DNA of 56,535 nucleotides from Streptosporangiaceae bacterium (GTDB taxonomy: Bacteria > Actinomycetota > Actinomycetes > Streptosporangiales > Streptosporangiaceae): positions 1 to 56,535 of the forward strand of contig JAFARZ010000345.1 of NCBI GenBank assembly GCA_019245115.1. Reading direction: 5' to 3'. Positions within the stretch are counted from its first letter, which is position 1; the number at the start of each line of letters is the position of its first letter. Position numbers and translations under genes: made by a program. This document shows, piece by piece, positions 34,642 to 42,690 of this stretch. The notes beneath the pieces are model-generated. The model ran no database searches. It saw only the letters and a list, made by a program, of their open reading frames with translations, and was not told the DNA's origin.

Positions 34642-35720
34642 GCTTGGAAGTACTTTCGGCCGTCCCGACGCTGTTCGCGGCGGACGGCTCGGTCGACCTG
34701 GCCGCCAATCGCGCGCTGTACGTGCATCTGGCCGGTCTGGTCGACGGGCTCTTCGTGGCCGGTACCACTGGCGAGTTCCCCGCGCTGTCCGATGACGAGC
34801 GGCTGTCGCTGGTATCAATAGCGCTGGACGTCGCCGGACCCGACCGGGTAGTCGCGCATGTCGGCGCCGCGTCGGCCCGGCAGGCCGCCCGGCTTGCCGT
34901 TGCCGCTGTCGGGCTGGGCGTCCGGCGCATCGCCGCGATCACGCCGTTCTACCTGCCCGCGCGCCCCGATGAGCTGACCCGGCATTACGTTTTGATCCGC
35001 GACGCCGTTGGCTCGGCCGCGGAGTTCTACGCGTACATTTTCCACGAACGTACTGGCGTTCACGTTCCCCCGCCGCTGTTCGCCACGGTGGCGGCGGCCG
35101 CGGGACTATCCGGGGCCAAGGTCAGCGGGGGTTCGGCCGGGGCGCTGGCGGAGTACGTGGCTTCGGCGCCTGGATTGCGGTTCTTCTCCGGCGACGACTC
35201 GAATCCAGGCCGATCCCTGGCCTTGGGCTGTTCGGGCGTGGTTTCCGGGCGGTCGGCCGCGTACCCGGAGGTGTTCGCGACGCTGCTTCGTGCATTGCGA
35301 GACGGTGACGGGGATGCGGCCTCGGGTGTGTCGGGGCAGTCGGGTGTGCCGGGGCAGCCGGGTCTTTTGGGGCAGGAGGGGCAGTCGGGTGGCGCGGGGC
35401 CCTTGGGGCAGTCGGGGCTGTCAGGTGCCTCGGGCCTGCCGGGGCCGCCGGGGCAGTCGGGTGTGCCGGGGCAGTCGGGCACCTCGGCGCTGTCGGGTGC
35501 CTTGGGGCAGTCGGGTGCCTCGGAGCTGTCGGGGCAGGAGGCGCTCGACCGGATCGTCGCGCTGGGCGCCAGCATCGGGCGGTTGAAGCACGCGATCATG
35601 CTGCGCGGTTTCGGCACCGACGCCGCCCGGATGACCGTGGATCCCCCGGACTTCACCACCGCTGCCGCGATAGCCGAGCAGGTCGCCAACCTCCCCCAGA
35701 CAACCCCCGCCCCCCGCTAA
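34638..35720 (+). CDS. DapA/NanA-type aldolase with a collagen-like insertion
   Basis: A class I (Schiff-base) aldolase of the dihydrodipicolinate synthase/N-acetylneuraminate lyase family. It has GLFVAGTTGEFPALSDDE (substrate loop), TPFYLPARPDE (catalytic Tyr), YIFHERTGV and the Schiff-base Lys in GAKVSGGSAG. Residues about 229-302 are a run of some twenty Gly-X-Y triplets (GVPGQPGLLGQEGQSG, GLPGPPGQSGVPGQSG) placed before the final helices, which resume at EALDRIVALGAS. Family members are about 300 residues; the insert explains the 360 here. The physiological substrate is unknown. It is coupled to the upstream membrane protein. Confidence 0.87.
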   Translation: MSLEVLSAVPTLFAADGSVDLAANRALYVHLAGLVDGLFVAGTTGEFPALSDDERLSLVSIALDVAGPDRVVAHVGAASARQAARLAVAAVGLGVRRIAAITPFYLPARPDELTRHYVLIRDAVGSAAEFYAYIFHERTGVHVPPPLFATVAAAAGLSGAKVSGGSAGALAEYVASAPGLRFFSGDDSNPGRSLALGCSGVVSGRSAAYPEVFATLLRALRDGDGDAASGVSGQSGVPGQPGLLGQEGQSGGAGPLGQSGLSGASGLPGPPGQSGVPGQSGTSALSGALGQSGASELSGQEALDRIVALGASIGRLKHAIMLRGFGTDAARMTVDPPDFTTAAAIAEQVANLPQTTPAPR

Positions 35721-36023
35721 CAGGTCACGTCCGACATTTCTGGATTTGCCCCGGCGGCCGAGCGGGGCGGCCATGATCCTTTGGCGATTTTGGTCGCTAT
35801 AGCAGCCGAAATACTCAAACGATCTCCACGCGCCACGGCCGACCGGCATTTCATGGCTTGCCCCATTCGACCGGCCTGCGACGGAGCCGATGACATCATC
35901 GCAGTAAATAGAACAACGCGCCAAGGTAGTTATCCTGCGGGGATGCGGGCGGTCTAAACCCCGCGCATTTGCGGCATTTCGCCCATGCCCGCCTTCGCCG
36001 AGATGCGCTGGCAGCGTGTTAGG

Positions 36024-36200
36024 TGCGCGTATTACCGCATAACGGGCGCACTGCCAGCCATCGCGTGGAAGATAGGAGCCCTCTGGAACAAAAGGCGCCG
36101 GAAACCGGCGCCCATTCTTCCGGGAGGCTCTTTTCTTCCGGGTTGCCCGGCGCGACCGCCGTGCACATAACGGTTATATCCCGGCAAAGCGGCGGTCGCT
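36024..36200 (+). repeat. Interspersed family A, copy A3 (most complete)
   Basis: Order of parts: GCGCGTATTACCGCATAACGGGC; GTGGAAGATAGGAG; stem 2 GGAACAAAAGGCGCCGG/CCGGCGCCCATTCTTCC around AAA (36085-36121); GGGAGGCTCTTTTCTTCC; stem 3 GCGACCGCCG/CGGCGGTCGC (36152-36161, 36190-36199) around the loop TGCACATAACGGTTATATCC. Similar sequence may start earlier, near 35965. No gene is seen in 35721-36710. Confidence 0.75.
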
Positions 36201-36309
36201 AACGGCTCGTCGCAAGACTCGATTCTATTTGAAACGTTTGCATCGGGGTAGCGGCCACGATCTTTTGGACGCCGGGAGCGATGGCGGTCTCCCGGGCATC
36301 CGCCGGGAC

Positions 36310-36470
36310 CGGGCGGCCGGGCGGACGTACGGACGGGCGGACGTGCGGACGGGCGGACGGGCGGACGGGCGCCAGAGGACGGGCGGACGGCGGGCGGACG
36401 GGCGGACGGACGGCGGGCGCCAGACGGCGGCGGACGGCGGGCGCCAGACGGCGGGCGGAGGCCGCGTTCC
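36310..36470 (+). repeat. CGGGCGGACG minisatellite
   Basis: Irregular tandem units of GGGCGGACG and longer CGGGCGCCAGACGGCGG units run for about 160 bases. Several frames are open only because of the composition; none looks like protein. Confidence 0.7.
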
Positions 36471-36497
36471 GTTACGGACGGTAGCCGAAAGTTATCG

Positions 36498-36547
36498 CCC
36501 CCTACGTGAACCCTCAAATGGGTTTAGGAGTCTTATGATGTAGGGGG
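36498..36547. other. Two-level hairpin element of unknown function
   Basis: CCCCCTAC (36498-36505) pairs with GTAGGGGG (36540-36547). Inside it AACCC/GGGTT closes a six-base loop. The AT-rich interior (TTTAGGAGTCTTATGAT) contrasts with the GC-rich surroundings. A UUCG-capped stem CCGGAC-TTCG-GTCCGG follows near 36627-36642. Confidence 0.4.
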
Positions 36548-36668
36548 TCGGCGTAAGCGGGGCGTCGAACCTCACGTTGCCCGGCAGGCGGGAGCCGGGT
36601 GGCGGCCCGGCGAGGAGCGGGGAGCCGGACTTCGGTCCGGCGGGAGCGGGGCGCCGGGTTTAAGGGAA

Positions 36669-36690
36669 CCCCGAGGAGAACACCTCGGGG
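36669..36690 (-). terminator. Terminator of the phosphotransferase gene
   Basis: CCCCGAGG (36669-36676) and CCTCGGGG (36683-36690) form a perfect 8-bp stem with a 6-base loop, 21 bases after the phosphotransferase stop on the minus strand. It is followed there by TTCCCTT. Confidence 0.6.
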
Positions 36691-36710
36691 GACTACCCTA
36701 ATAAGCTCAC

Positions 36711-37820
36711 TCAGCGTAGCGACTCCAGGACTTGGTGGGCACGGGCGATCAGGAGGGGGACCGCCTTGCCTTCCCGGTCGAAGCCCTCCCCTACTGTCTG
36801 GCGCTTGAGGTAGCGAGCGTTTATCCCCTCGAGCACGACGGCCAGCTTGAAATAGCCGAAGGCTACGTAGTACTCGATCTGCGAGATATCCCGCCCCGTC
36901 CGGCTGGCGTAGCCGGCGGCGAATTCCGCTCGGGTGTAGAAACCCGGGACCACCGTGGCGTCGGTCGACACGCCGTCGACCGCGGCTGACGACGCGCCGC
37001 TGGCCTCTCCGGGACCGCGGGGATTCAGCCAGCCTTCCTCGCCCGCTTCGGTCCAGTAGACGAGCGTGAGGCCGAGGTCGGCGAGCGGGTCGCCAAGCGT
37101 CGCCATCTCCCAGTCGACCACAGCCGTGATCCTGGGCTGCGGCGACAGGGCCACCAGCACGTTGTCTATGCGGAAGTCGCCGTGGACCAGGGTGATGGCA
37201 CCCTCTTCCGGCAGGCTCGCGGTCAGCCGGGCGACCAGTTCCTCGTAGCCGGGCACCTCCCGCGTGGCGGACAGCTGCCATTGCCGCTGCCAGCGGTCAA
37301 GCTGCCGCCGCAGGTAGCCGGCCCCGCGGCCGAGATCGGCGAGTCCGGTGGCGGCCACGTCGACGCCGTGGATCGCGGCGAGCATGTCGGCGAGCCCCTC
37401 GGACAGTTCCTTGGCCTGAGCCGGGGTCAGCACCGCCGCGTCCTCGCGGGTCCGCAGCACCTGCCCGGATACGAAGTCCATCACGTAGAACGGCGCGCCG
37501 ATGACGTCGGTGTCCGTGCAGATGGCGAGCGGCCGCGCGACCGGGACACGGGTGCCGGCCAGCCCGGACAGCACGTGATATTCGCGGGACATGTCGTGCG
37601 CCGTGGGCAGCACGTGACCCAGTGGCGGCCGTCGCAGCACAAGCAACCGCTCGCCGCTTGATCCCGGGATCACCAGCCGGTAGGTGAGGTTGGATCGGCC
37701 GCCGGTGATCAGCTGCACCGAAGCGACGGTCACCGGCCGGTCCTGTAGGTCCGCCACGTTGCCGGCCAGCCAGCTCTCCAGTCGCGGCACGCTGGCGATT
37801 CCAGGGGGAATGCTGGGCAT
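36711..37820 (-). CDS. APH-fold phosphotransferase (ACAD10/11-type)
   Basis: An aminoglycoside-phosphotransferase-fold kinase. The catalytic loop is TLVHGDFRIDNVLV (Asp and Asn), and the metal Asp is in ITAVVDWEMATLGDPLADLG, wording typical of the ACAD10/ACAD11-like group often linked to acyl-CoA metabolism, not antibiotic resistance. An N-terminal GGRSNLTYRL forms the nucleotide loop. Length is normal (369 aa from ATG 37820). It contains a Ser/Ala-rich insert near 285. The substrate is unknown; hydroxyacyl-CoA phosphorylation is inferred from the mammalian homologues. Confidence 0.87.
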   Translation of the reverse strand: MPSIPPGIASVPRLESWLAGNVADLQDRPVTVASVQLITGGRSNLTYRLVIPGSSGERLLVLRRPPLGHVLPTAHDMSREYHVLSGLAGTRVPVARPLAICTDTDVIGAPFYVMDFVSGQVLRTREDAAVLTPAQAKELSEGLADMLAAIHGVDVAATGLADLGRGAGYLRRQLDRWQRQWQLSATREVPGYEELVARLTASLPEEGAITLVHGDFRIDNVLVALSPQPRITAVVDWEMATLGDPLADLGLTLVYWTEAGEEGWLNPRGPGEASGASSAAVDGVSTDATVVPGFYTRAEFAAGYASRTGRDISQIEYYVAFGYFKLAVVLEGINARYLKRQTVGEGFDREGKAVPLLIARAHQVLESLR

Positions 37821-38031
37821 ACCGCATCGTAGAACTTTTTTGTCCGGAGGATGCCATCCCCCAGATCTCCTGGTCTCCATAGCTATAGAAGATCGAATCT
37901 TCTCGACCGCACCCTATGGACTAAACAACGCTCCTGACGTAAGCAAAGGAAAGGGAGCCGTAAGGTCTAGACCGTTCTACCCTGTCAGCGGAGCAAGGCC
38001 CCGGTTCCGCGCAGGAAGAGGGAGGCCCCTG

Positions 38032-38742
38032 GTGGCTGACGCATGGATGCCGGGTGCACGGTGTATCCGGGCCGGGATCGATGGCGGGCAGATGCAAGGC
38101 GGCGCCCCGCGCGTCGTCTGGCTGACGCTCGGCGCCGACCCGCGTGCTGTCTCGGTCACTTCGGCGTCCCAACGGCTGAACACCGAAAACAGACCTTGCC
38201 ACGTGGTCTGGGATCCGCTGACCGGCGATATCGCGCAACTGCTGCCCATCGTGCGAGCCGCGCGGGCGCTCGGCACCCGGGAGAACATCACTTACGTGCC
38301 GGACGACTGCGGGCACCCGATGCCCAGCGTCAACCGCGAAGGCCGGCTGTGCGTGCAGATCGGCGTCCTCGGCTCACCGCGGGAGCCGTTCACCAGCTGC
38401 CCGATGATCGGATTGAGCGATATCCTCGGCTGGCTGGATTCCTGGCAGATCCCGCGGCGCTGGCCCGCCGGCCAGCCGGCCCCCTACCGGCAGGCGGACC
38501 GGCCGCGTAGCCGGGCGTTGTGGGCGCGCGGCGGGCACTACGGCGCGTCTCAAGTGCCGGATTGCACGAGCATCGGCCCGGGCAGCATCGACATCGATCA
38601 GCTCATCGGCACCGATAGCGTCATGCGCCCCCCTCCGGAACACTCGCGACCGCCCATGGCGATACCGCTCAGTCAACGCAGCGCCCGGGCCGGCCGCGAC
38701 ATGGCGGCCGCCACCGCATCGCTGACCGCGGCCGGAGTCTGA
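38032..38742 (+). CDS. Unknown protein, possible degenerate peptidoglycan-amidase-like fold
   Basis: A 236-residue protein. I place the start at GTG 38032, with GGGAGG seven bases upstream. N-terminal residues (MQGGAPRVVWLTLGADPRAVS) precede conserved-looking stretches (NITYVPDDCGHPMPSVNREGRLCVQIGVLG; RPRSRALWARGGHYGASQVPDCTSIGPGSIDIDQL). The phrase GHxGxSQVP-xx-xxPGxID recalls the C-terminal zinc-site segment of some actinobacterial and phage amidases, but the second metal His is missing here. There is no signal peptide. The assignment is weak and the function unknown. Confidence 0.6.
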   Translation: MADAWMPGARCIRAGIDGGQMQGGAPRVVWLTLGADPRAVSVTSASQRLNTENRPCHVVWDPLTGDIAQLLPIVRAARALGTRENITYVPDDCGHPMPSVNREGRLCVQIGVLGSPREPFTSCPMIGLSDILGWLDSWQIPRRWPAGQPAPYRQADRPRSRALWARGGHYGASQVPDCTSIGPGSIDIDQLIGTDSVMRPPPEHSRPPMAIPLSQRSARAGRDMAAATASLTAAGV

Positions 38743-38833
38743 CCTACGAAGAAGATCATTGGCGCGCCACGCGGGCAGGAGTGGTGCCGACCAGGAGTGA
38801 CACCAGAGACTGTTCTGGTCATAGGCTGTTCAA

Positions 38834-39511
38834 ATGAATGACCGGCTCGTGTGGATCGACTGTGAGATGACTGGGCTCGATATTGAGCGCGACGCCCTGA
38901 TCGAGATCGCATGCCTGGTGACGGACGCGGAGCTGAACCTCTTCGACGAGGGCATCGACCTGATCATCAAGCCGCCCGCAGAGGCACTCGAGACGATGGT
39001 GGACGTGGTCCGCGAAATGCATACGGCCTCAGGTCTGCTCAACGAACTGCCCGGCGGGATCTCCCTGGCCGAGGCGCAGGAGCTAGTGCTGGGTTACGTG
39101 CGCGGGCACGTCAGCGAGCCACGGCGGGTGCCGCTGTGCGGCAACTCGATCGCCACGGATCGCTGGTTCATCGCCCGCGACATGCCCGAACTCGACGCGT
39201 ACCTGCACTACCGCATGGTGGACGTGTCCAGCATCAAGGAGCTTGCCCGCCGCTGGTTCCCGCGCGCGTACTTCGCCTCGCCGGCCAAGCACGGCGGGCA
39301 CCGGGCGCTGGCCGACATCAGGGAGAGCGTGCAGGAACTGCGGTACTACCGGGAAACTGTCTTCGTCGCGCAGCCCGGGCCTGACTCGGCCACGGCCCGC
39401 GAGATCGCCGCCAAGTACACCCAGCCCGGGACCGTTCCGCATGCTGGCCCCGAGGCCACCGCGCCGCATCCTCCTCAGCAGTTAGCAGCGTGCGGGCGCC
39501 CGCCCGGTTAG
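38834..39511 (+). CDS. orn: Oligoribonuclease
   Basis: A DEDDh 3'-5' exonuclease that degrades di- to pentaribonucleotides, including pGpG from cyclic-di-GMP turnover. The DEDDh residues are visible: D and E in LVWIDCEMTGLD, D in GNSIATDRWFIARDMPELD, and H and D in KHGGHRALADIRESVQEL. YRMVDVSSIKELARRW is typical. Residues 1-185 cover the enzyme; the last 40 are a Pro/Ala-rich extension (HAGPEATAPHPPQQ). The stand-alone gene is followed by tRNA-His, an arrangement common in actinobacteria. Confidence 0.96.
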   Translation: MNDRLVWIDCEMTGLDIERDALIEIACLVTDAELNLFDEGIDLIIKPPAEALETMVDVVREMHTASGLLNELPGGISLAEAQELVLGYVRGHVSEPRRVPLCGNSIATDRWFIARDMPELDAYLHYRMVDVSSIKELARRWFPRAYFASPAKHGGHRALADIRESVQELRYYRETVFVAQPGPDSATAREIAAKYTQPGTVPHAGPEATAPHPPQQLAACGRPPG

Positions 39512-39568
39512 CGAGCGCCCGCCTGGCGCGCAAGCTCCGCCCTGGTGCGAGCGCGGTCCGGTGAACGC

Positions 39569-39574
39569 TATACT
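39569..39574 (+). promoter_or_regulatory. -10 element of the tRNA-His promoter
   Basis: TATACT lies about 90 bases before tRNA-His in the 149-base gap after orn. No good -35 hexamer is seen at 17-18 bases upstream, so the call rests on the -10 and its context. Confidence 0.4.
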
Positions 39575-39660
39575 CTGTGCGACGCGTTGTTTCGGAGCCC
39601 AGTGTCCTAGGGCACGTCGGCTTCAGGGCAGCGCGCATTCTGTTGCCAAGCGGCAACGAT

Positions 39661-39735
39661 GGTGGGCGTAGCTCAGTTGGTTAGAGCACCAGGTTGTGGT
39701 CCTGGGTGTCGTGGGTTCGAATCCCATCGCTCACC
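39661..39735 (+). tRNA. tRNA-His (anticodon GTG)
   Basis: Acceptor GTGGGCG pairs with CGCTCAC, the D arm is AGCTCAGTTGGTTAGAGC, the anticodon loop TTGTGGT sits in CCAGG/CCTGG, and the T arm is GTGGGTTCGAATCCCAT. An extra G at -1 (39661) faces discriminator C73, the identity mark of tRNA-His. CCA is not fully encoded. Confidence 0.97.
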
Positions 39736-39838
39736 CCGCGAAGTCAGGCGGGTGACCTGCTCATACCCCGTTAGGGGTTGGTTGGCGCACGTCACCCTGA
39801 CGGCAATGCAGACACGGGAACCTCAACCGCCGAAAGAC

Positions 39839-39877
39839 AAAAGGCCTTTTATCACGAACGGACTGGCGTTACAGTCC
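39839..39877. terminator. Family C motif between tRNA-His and pgk
   Basis: The palindrome AAAAGGCCTTTT (39839-39850) runs into ATCACGAACGG and a stem GGACTG/CAGTCC (39860-39877). It lies about 100 bases after tRNA-His and 68 bases after the pgk stop on the other strand, so it could end both transcripts. Confidence 0.55.
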
Positions 39878-39944
39878 CCAAGATAGTCAATGCGGCGACT
39901 AATCAACGCGAAAATCTGGTATGCGGCCCGGTCGTAACGATTCG

Positions 39945-41171
39945 TCAGCCTGACCCTTCATCACGGTTCCGCGGGGAGTTCGGGGCCTCGAGTGCGGTCA
40001 GGCCGGGCAGGGGCCTGCCCTCGACGAAATCCAGGCTGGCGCCGCCGCCGGCGGACACATAGCCGAACGCGCTCTCGGCGACGCCGAGCGCATGCAGGGC
40101 GGCCGCGGTATCGCCTCCGCTGACAACGGTGAACGCGTCACTGGCGGTCAGTCCCCGCACAACGGCCCGGGTGCCCGCACTATAAGGCGCCAGCTCGAAC
40201 ACGCCCATCGGGCCATTCCAGAAGACCGTCCGGGCCGTGGCGAGATCGGCCGCGAAGCTCCGGGCCGAGTGCGGGCCGATGTCCAGCGCCATGCAGTCCG
40301 GCGGGACCGCGGTTACGTCGACAACCTCACGCTCCGCATGGCAGGCGCGTTCCGCCGCTACCACCAGGTCGGATGGCAGCAGGATGGGCACGCCGGCTCG
40401 CGTCGCCTGATCCAGGTAGCCGCTGGCGATGTCCACATGGGCCGGATCCAGCGGCGACGTGCCCAGCTTGTGTCCCTGTGCGGCGAGGAACGGGAAAGCC
40501 ATCGCGCCGCCGATGATGATGCGGTCGGCCAGCGTGATCAAGCCCCCGACGGCACCGATCTTGTCCGCTACCTTCGCACCGCCGAGCACCACCACATACG
40601 GCCGCCGGACGGCCTTGGTCAGCCGGCTGAGCGCCGCTACCTCGGCCTGGATCAGGTAACCTGCCGCGTGCGGCAGCCGCAGCGGGACGTCGTAGACGCT
40701 GGCGTGCCTACGGCGCACGGCACCAAATCCGTCGCCTACATACAGATCGGCCAGCGTGGCGAGCTCGCCGGCGAACCGGCCCCGCTCGGCGTCGTTCTTG
40801 CTGGTTTCCCCGGCGTTGAAGCGGAGGTTCTCGAGCATGACCACACTGCCGGGCGGCGGCGCCGCGACCGCGGCCTCAGCAGACGGCCCGATGGTAGTGG
40901 CCGCGAGGACGACCGGACAACCAAGCAATACGCTCAGCCGTGCCGCTACCGGGGCCAGTGAGTACCTGGGGTCCGGCTGACCGCCCGGGCGGCCGAGGTG
41001 CGCGCACACTACCACCTTCGCGTCACGTGCCAGCAGCTTGGTCAAGGTGGGCAAGCTGGCCCGGATGCGGGCGTCATCGGCGACGCGGCCATCATTCAGC
41101 GGCACGTTGAGATCGAGGCGCAACAGGACGCGCCGACCGCCAATGTCCAGATCATCCATTGTCTTGGTCAT
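39945..41171 (-). CDS. pgk: Phosphoglycerate kinase, outside a gap-pgk-tpi operon
   Basis: Interconverts 1,3-bisphosphoglycerate and ADP with 3-phosphoglycerate and ATP. Signatures are RVLLRLDLNVPL (substrate Asp/Asn), VVCAHLGRPGG, LENLRFNAGETSKND, VVLGGAKVADKIG and, at the nucleotide site, VFWNGPMGVFE and VVSGGDTAAALHALG. It has 408 residues with a short polar tail. GGAGGTACCC precedes the ATG. No glyceraldehyde-3-phosphate dehydrogenase or triosephosphate isomerase gene adjoins it, and GDGFGAVRRRHASVYDVP differs from the usual AFGAVHRAHAS, so it may be a second, diverged pgk. Confidence 0.95.
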   Translation of the reverse strand: MTKTMDDLDIGGRRVLLRLDLNVPLNDGRVADDARIRASLPTLTKLLARDAKVVVCAHLGRPGGQPDPRYSLAPVAARLSVLLGCPVVLAATTIGPSAEAAVAAPPPGSVVMLENLRFNAGETSKNDAERGRFAGELATLADLYVGDGFGAVRRRHASVYDVPLRLPHAAGYLIQAEVAALSRLTKAVRRPYVVVLGGAKVADKIGAVGGLITLADRIIIGGAMAFPFLAAQGHKLGTSPLDPAHVDIASGYLDQATRAGVPILLPSDLVVAAERACHAEREVVDVTAVPPDCMALDIGPHSARSFAADLATARTVFWNGPMGVFELAPYSAGTRAVVRGLTASDAFTVVSGGDTAAALHALGVAESAFGYVSAGGGASLDFVEGRPLPGLTALEAPNSPRNRDEGSG

Positions 41172-41764
41172 GGGTACCTCCGTCTACATCCCTAGACTCG
41201 TCGCCACCGGCGGTTCATGGCAGGGCCAAAGGTCCTTACACGACGAGATAAACGACCACTGCCCGGGGCACCGCCGGTTCGAAGGCCCCTTCAGGCCCGG
41301 ACCAACGTCCGTCGTATACCTCGGCGGCGCCGCGTCAACCTGAACATCCGCATCCGGATAGTTCCGGACCGGTACACCGGCCGCCGGATCGAGGTCCGGT
41401 GGGCAGGCGGCTACGACGCTTGGCCGGCGAGGGGCGCCGAGTACCGGCGTCGGTCCCGGCGTCGGTCTCGCCTCGGCCAGACCAGTGGCCCTGGCTGCTG
41501 CCACCCGCCGCGATCGAGTGCGGAAGCGACAGGACCAGGTGAGGAGATCGCGGAGCCGTCCGACGACTAATCGCGGAGCCGTCCGAGGACTACCTGTCTG
41601 GGCCGGGTCATCCATGGTCTGCGGCCCGACCGCAACCGTTGCGGCGCGGTCCCGGCCCGGCACTGACCGGGCCGGGACCGCGATGAGCGTTCCGGGATAA
41701 CGCACGTTTACGACATTTCGGTTATGCCGTTTCGCTTAAAATACCGTGCCCGTCCGATTAACTT

Positions 41765-42098
41765 GCGCGTATCGTCGCATAGCGGGCACGCGGGTCAGTC
41801 ATATCGTGGAAGATAGGAGCTTTCTGGAAGATAGGGCGCCGGAAACCGGCACCTTTTCTTCCGGGAGGCTATTTTCTTCCACGTCCAGCGCTTTTCTCCC
41901 ACCACCTCCAGGGCTTTTGTCCACCACGTCCAGTGCTTGTCCACCACGTCCAGGGCTTTTGTCCCACCACGTCCAGGGCTTTTCTTCCACCACCTCCAGC
42001 GCATTTTCCCACCACGTCCAGCGCTTTTGTCCCGCCACCGTCCAGGGCGGCCGCCGTGCACATAACCTGATATATCCTGGCAATACCGGCGGCCGCCA
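41765..42098 (+). repeat. Interspersed family A, copy A4, with a nested minisatellite
   Basis: Has the same parts as 36024-36200: GCGCGTATCGTCGCATAGCGGGC, GTGGAAGATAGGAG, stem 2 (GGGCGCCGG AAA CCGGC), GGGAGGCTATTTTCTTCC, and stem 3 GGCGGCCGCCG/CGGCGGCCGCC (42046-42056, 42087-42097) around TGCACATAACCTGATATATCC. Between stem 2 and stem 3 sits a tandem repeat (41881-42045). The wider gap 41172-42330 shows no convincing gene; long frames in 41184-41700 have no recognisable domains. Confidence 0.75.
41881..42045 (+). repeat. 20-24-bp tandem repeat inside family A copy A4
   Basis: Seven to eight units of the form ACCACGTCCAGGGCTTTTGTCC, with lengths of 20-24 bases and scattered substitutions. It separates the two conserved stems of the host element and is absent from the other copies. 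Confidence 0.8.
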
Positions 42099-42330
42099 TG
42101 CGCCTGACGTGTGCCTGACTCTCGCTTCGCGGGCGAGGGTGGCGATGTCCGGTGGCAGGCGGTCGTGGTGAGGCTGTAGCGGGCCGTCGGTCGGGTCAGG
42201 TAGTTCCCGCGTCGCGGGTGATGATCCGCCATGGTCCGGGTGTGATCCACGGGACCGGGGCGGTGCGCGGGCTTCCGCCCGCCCCCGCTCCCGCCCGCCG
42301 GCTCTACGACCCGGACGGCGACAGCGCCGA

Positions 42331-42537
42331 TCAGTGCATTTTCGCCACAGCAAACAGGATGATGAGTGCTGCGACGCCAAACAACACAGCGCGTCCCCAG
42401 TGCTCCCGCTCCACCTTCTGCGCGACTCTCACGGAATCCTTGTACCTGGCGACATCCCGCACCGCCCGGTGCAGAAGCTTCCAGTGCCAGCCCGCGAACA
42501 CGCCGAACACGCCGACCAAAAGGGCGATGAACGACAC
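42331..42537 (-). CDS. Small two-helix membrane protein
   Basis: About 68 residues: a first membrane helix (FIALLVGVFGVFAGWHW), a basic amphipathic stretch (KLLHRAVRDVARYKDSVRVAQKVERE) and a second helix (AVLFGVAALIILFAVAKMH). I prefer the GTG at 42537, with GGGAGG upstream, over a TTG two codons earlier. Function unknown. It is divergent from the XRE-family gene. Confidence 0.7.
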   Translation of the reverse strand: MSFIALLVGVFGVFAGWHWKLLHRAVRDVARYKDSVRVAQKVEREHWGRAVLFGVAALIILFAVAKMH

Positions 42538-42690
42538 CCTCAACCCTCCCTACTGCCGTCGAGCGGTGGATCTCAGCCTTGCCGAAGGGCTATTCGCTGT
42601 TGCTTAAGATTCCCGTCCGGCCGATGCTCTAGTCCGACTTTCGGGGTATATGTGCAGTATCCGTAGGAGCCACGCAAGTAGGACTTAACG

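Noticed and set aside
41184..41705. Possible gene between pgk and family A copy A4
   Set aside because: Frames on both strands are Arg/Pro-rich with no recognisable domain, no ribosome site and no hydrophobic pattern; it is better treated as intergenic.
41881..42045. CRISPR array
   Set aside because: Units are contiguous tandem repeats of 20-24 bases without unique spacers and without cas genes.
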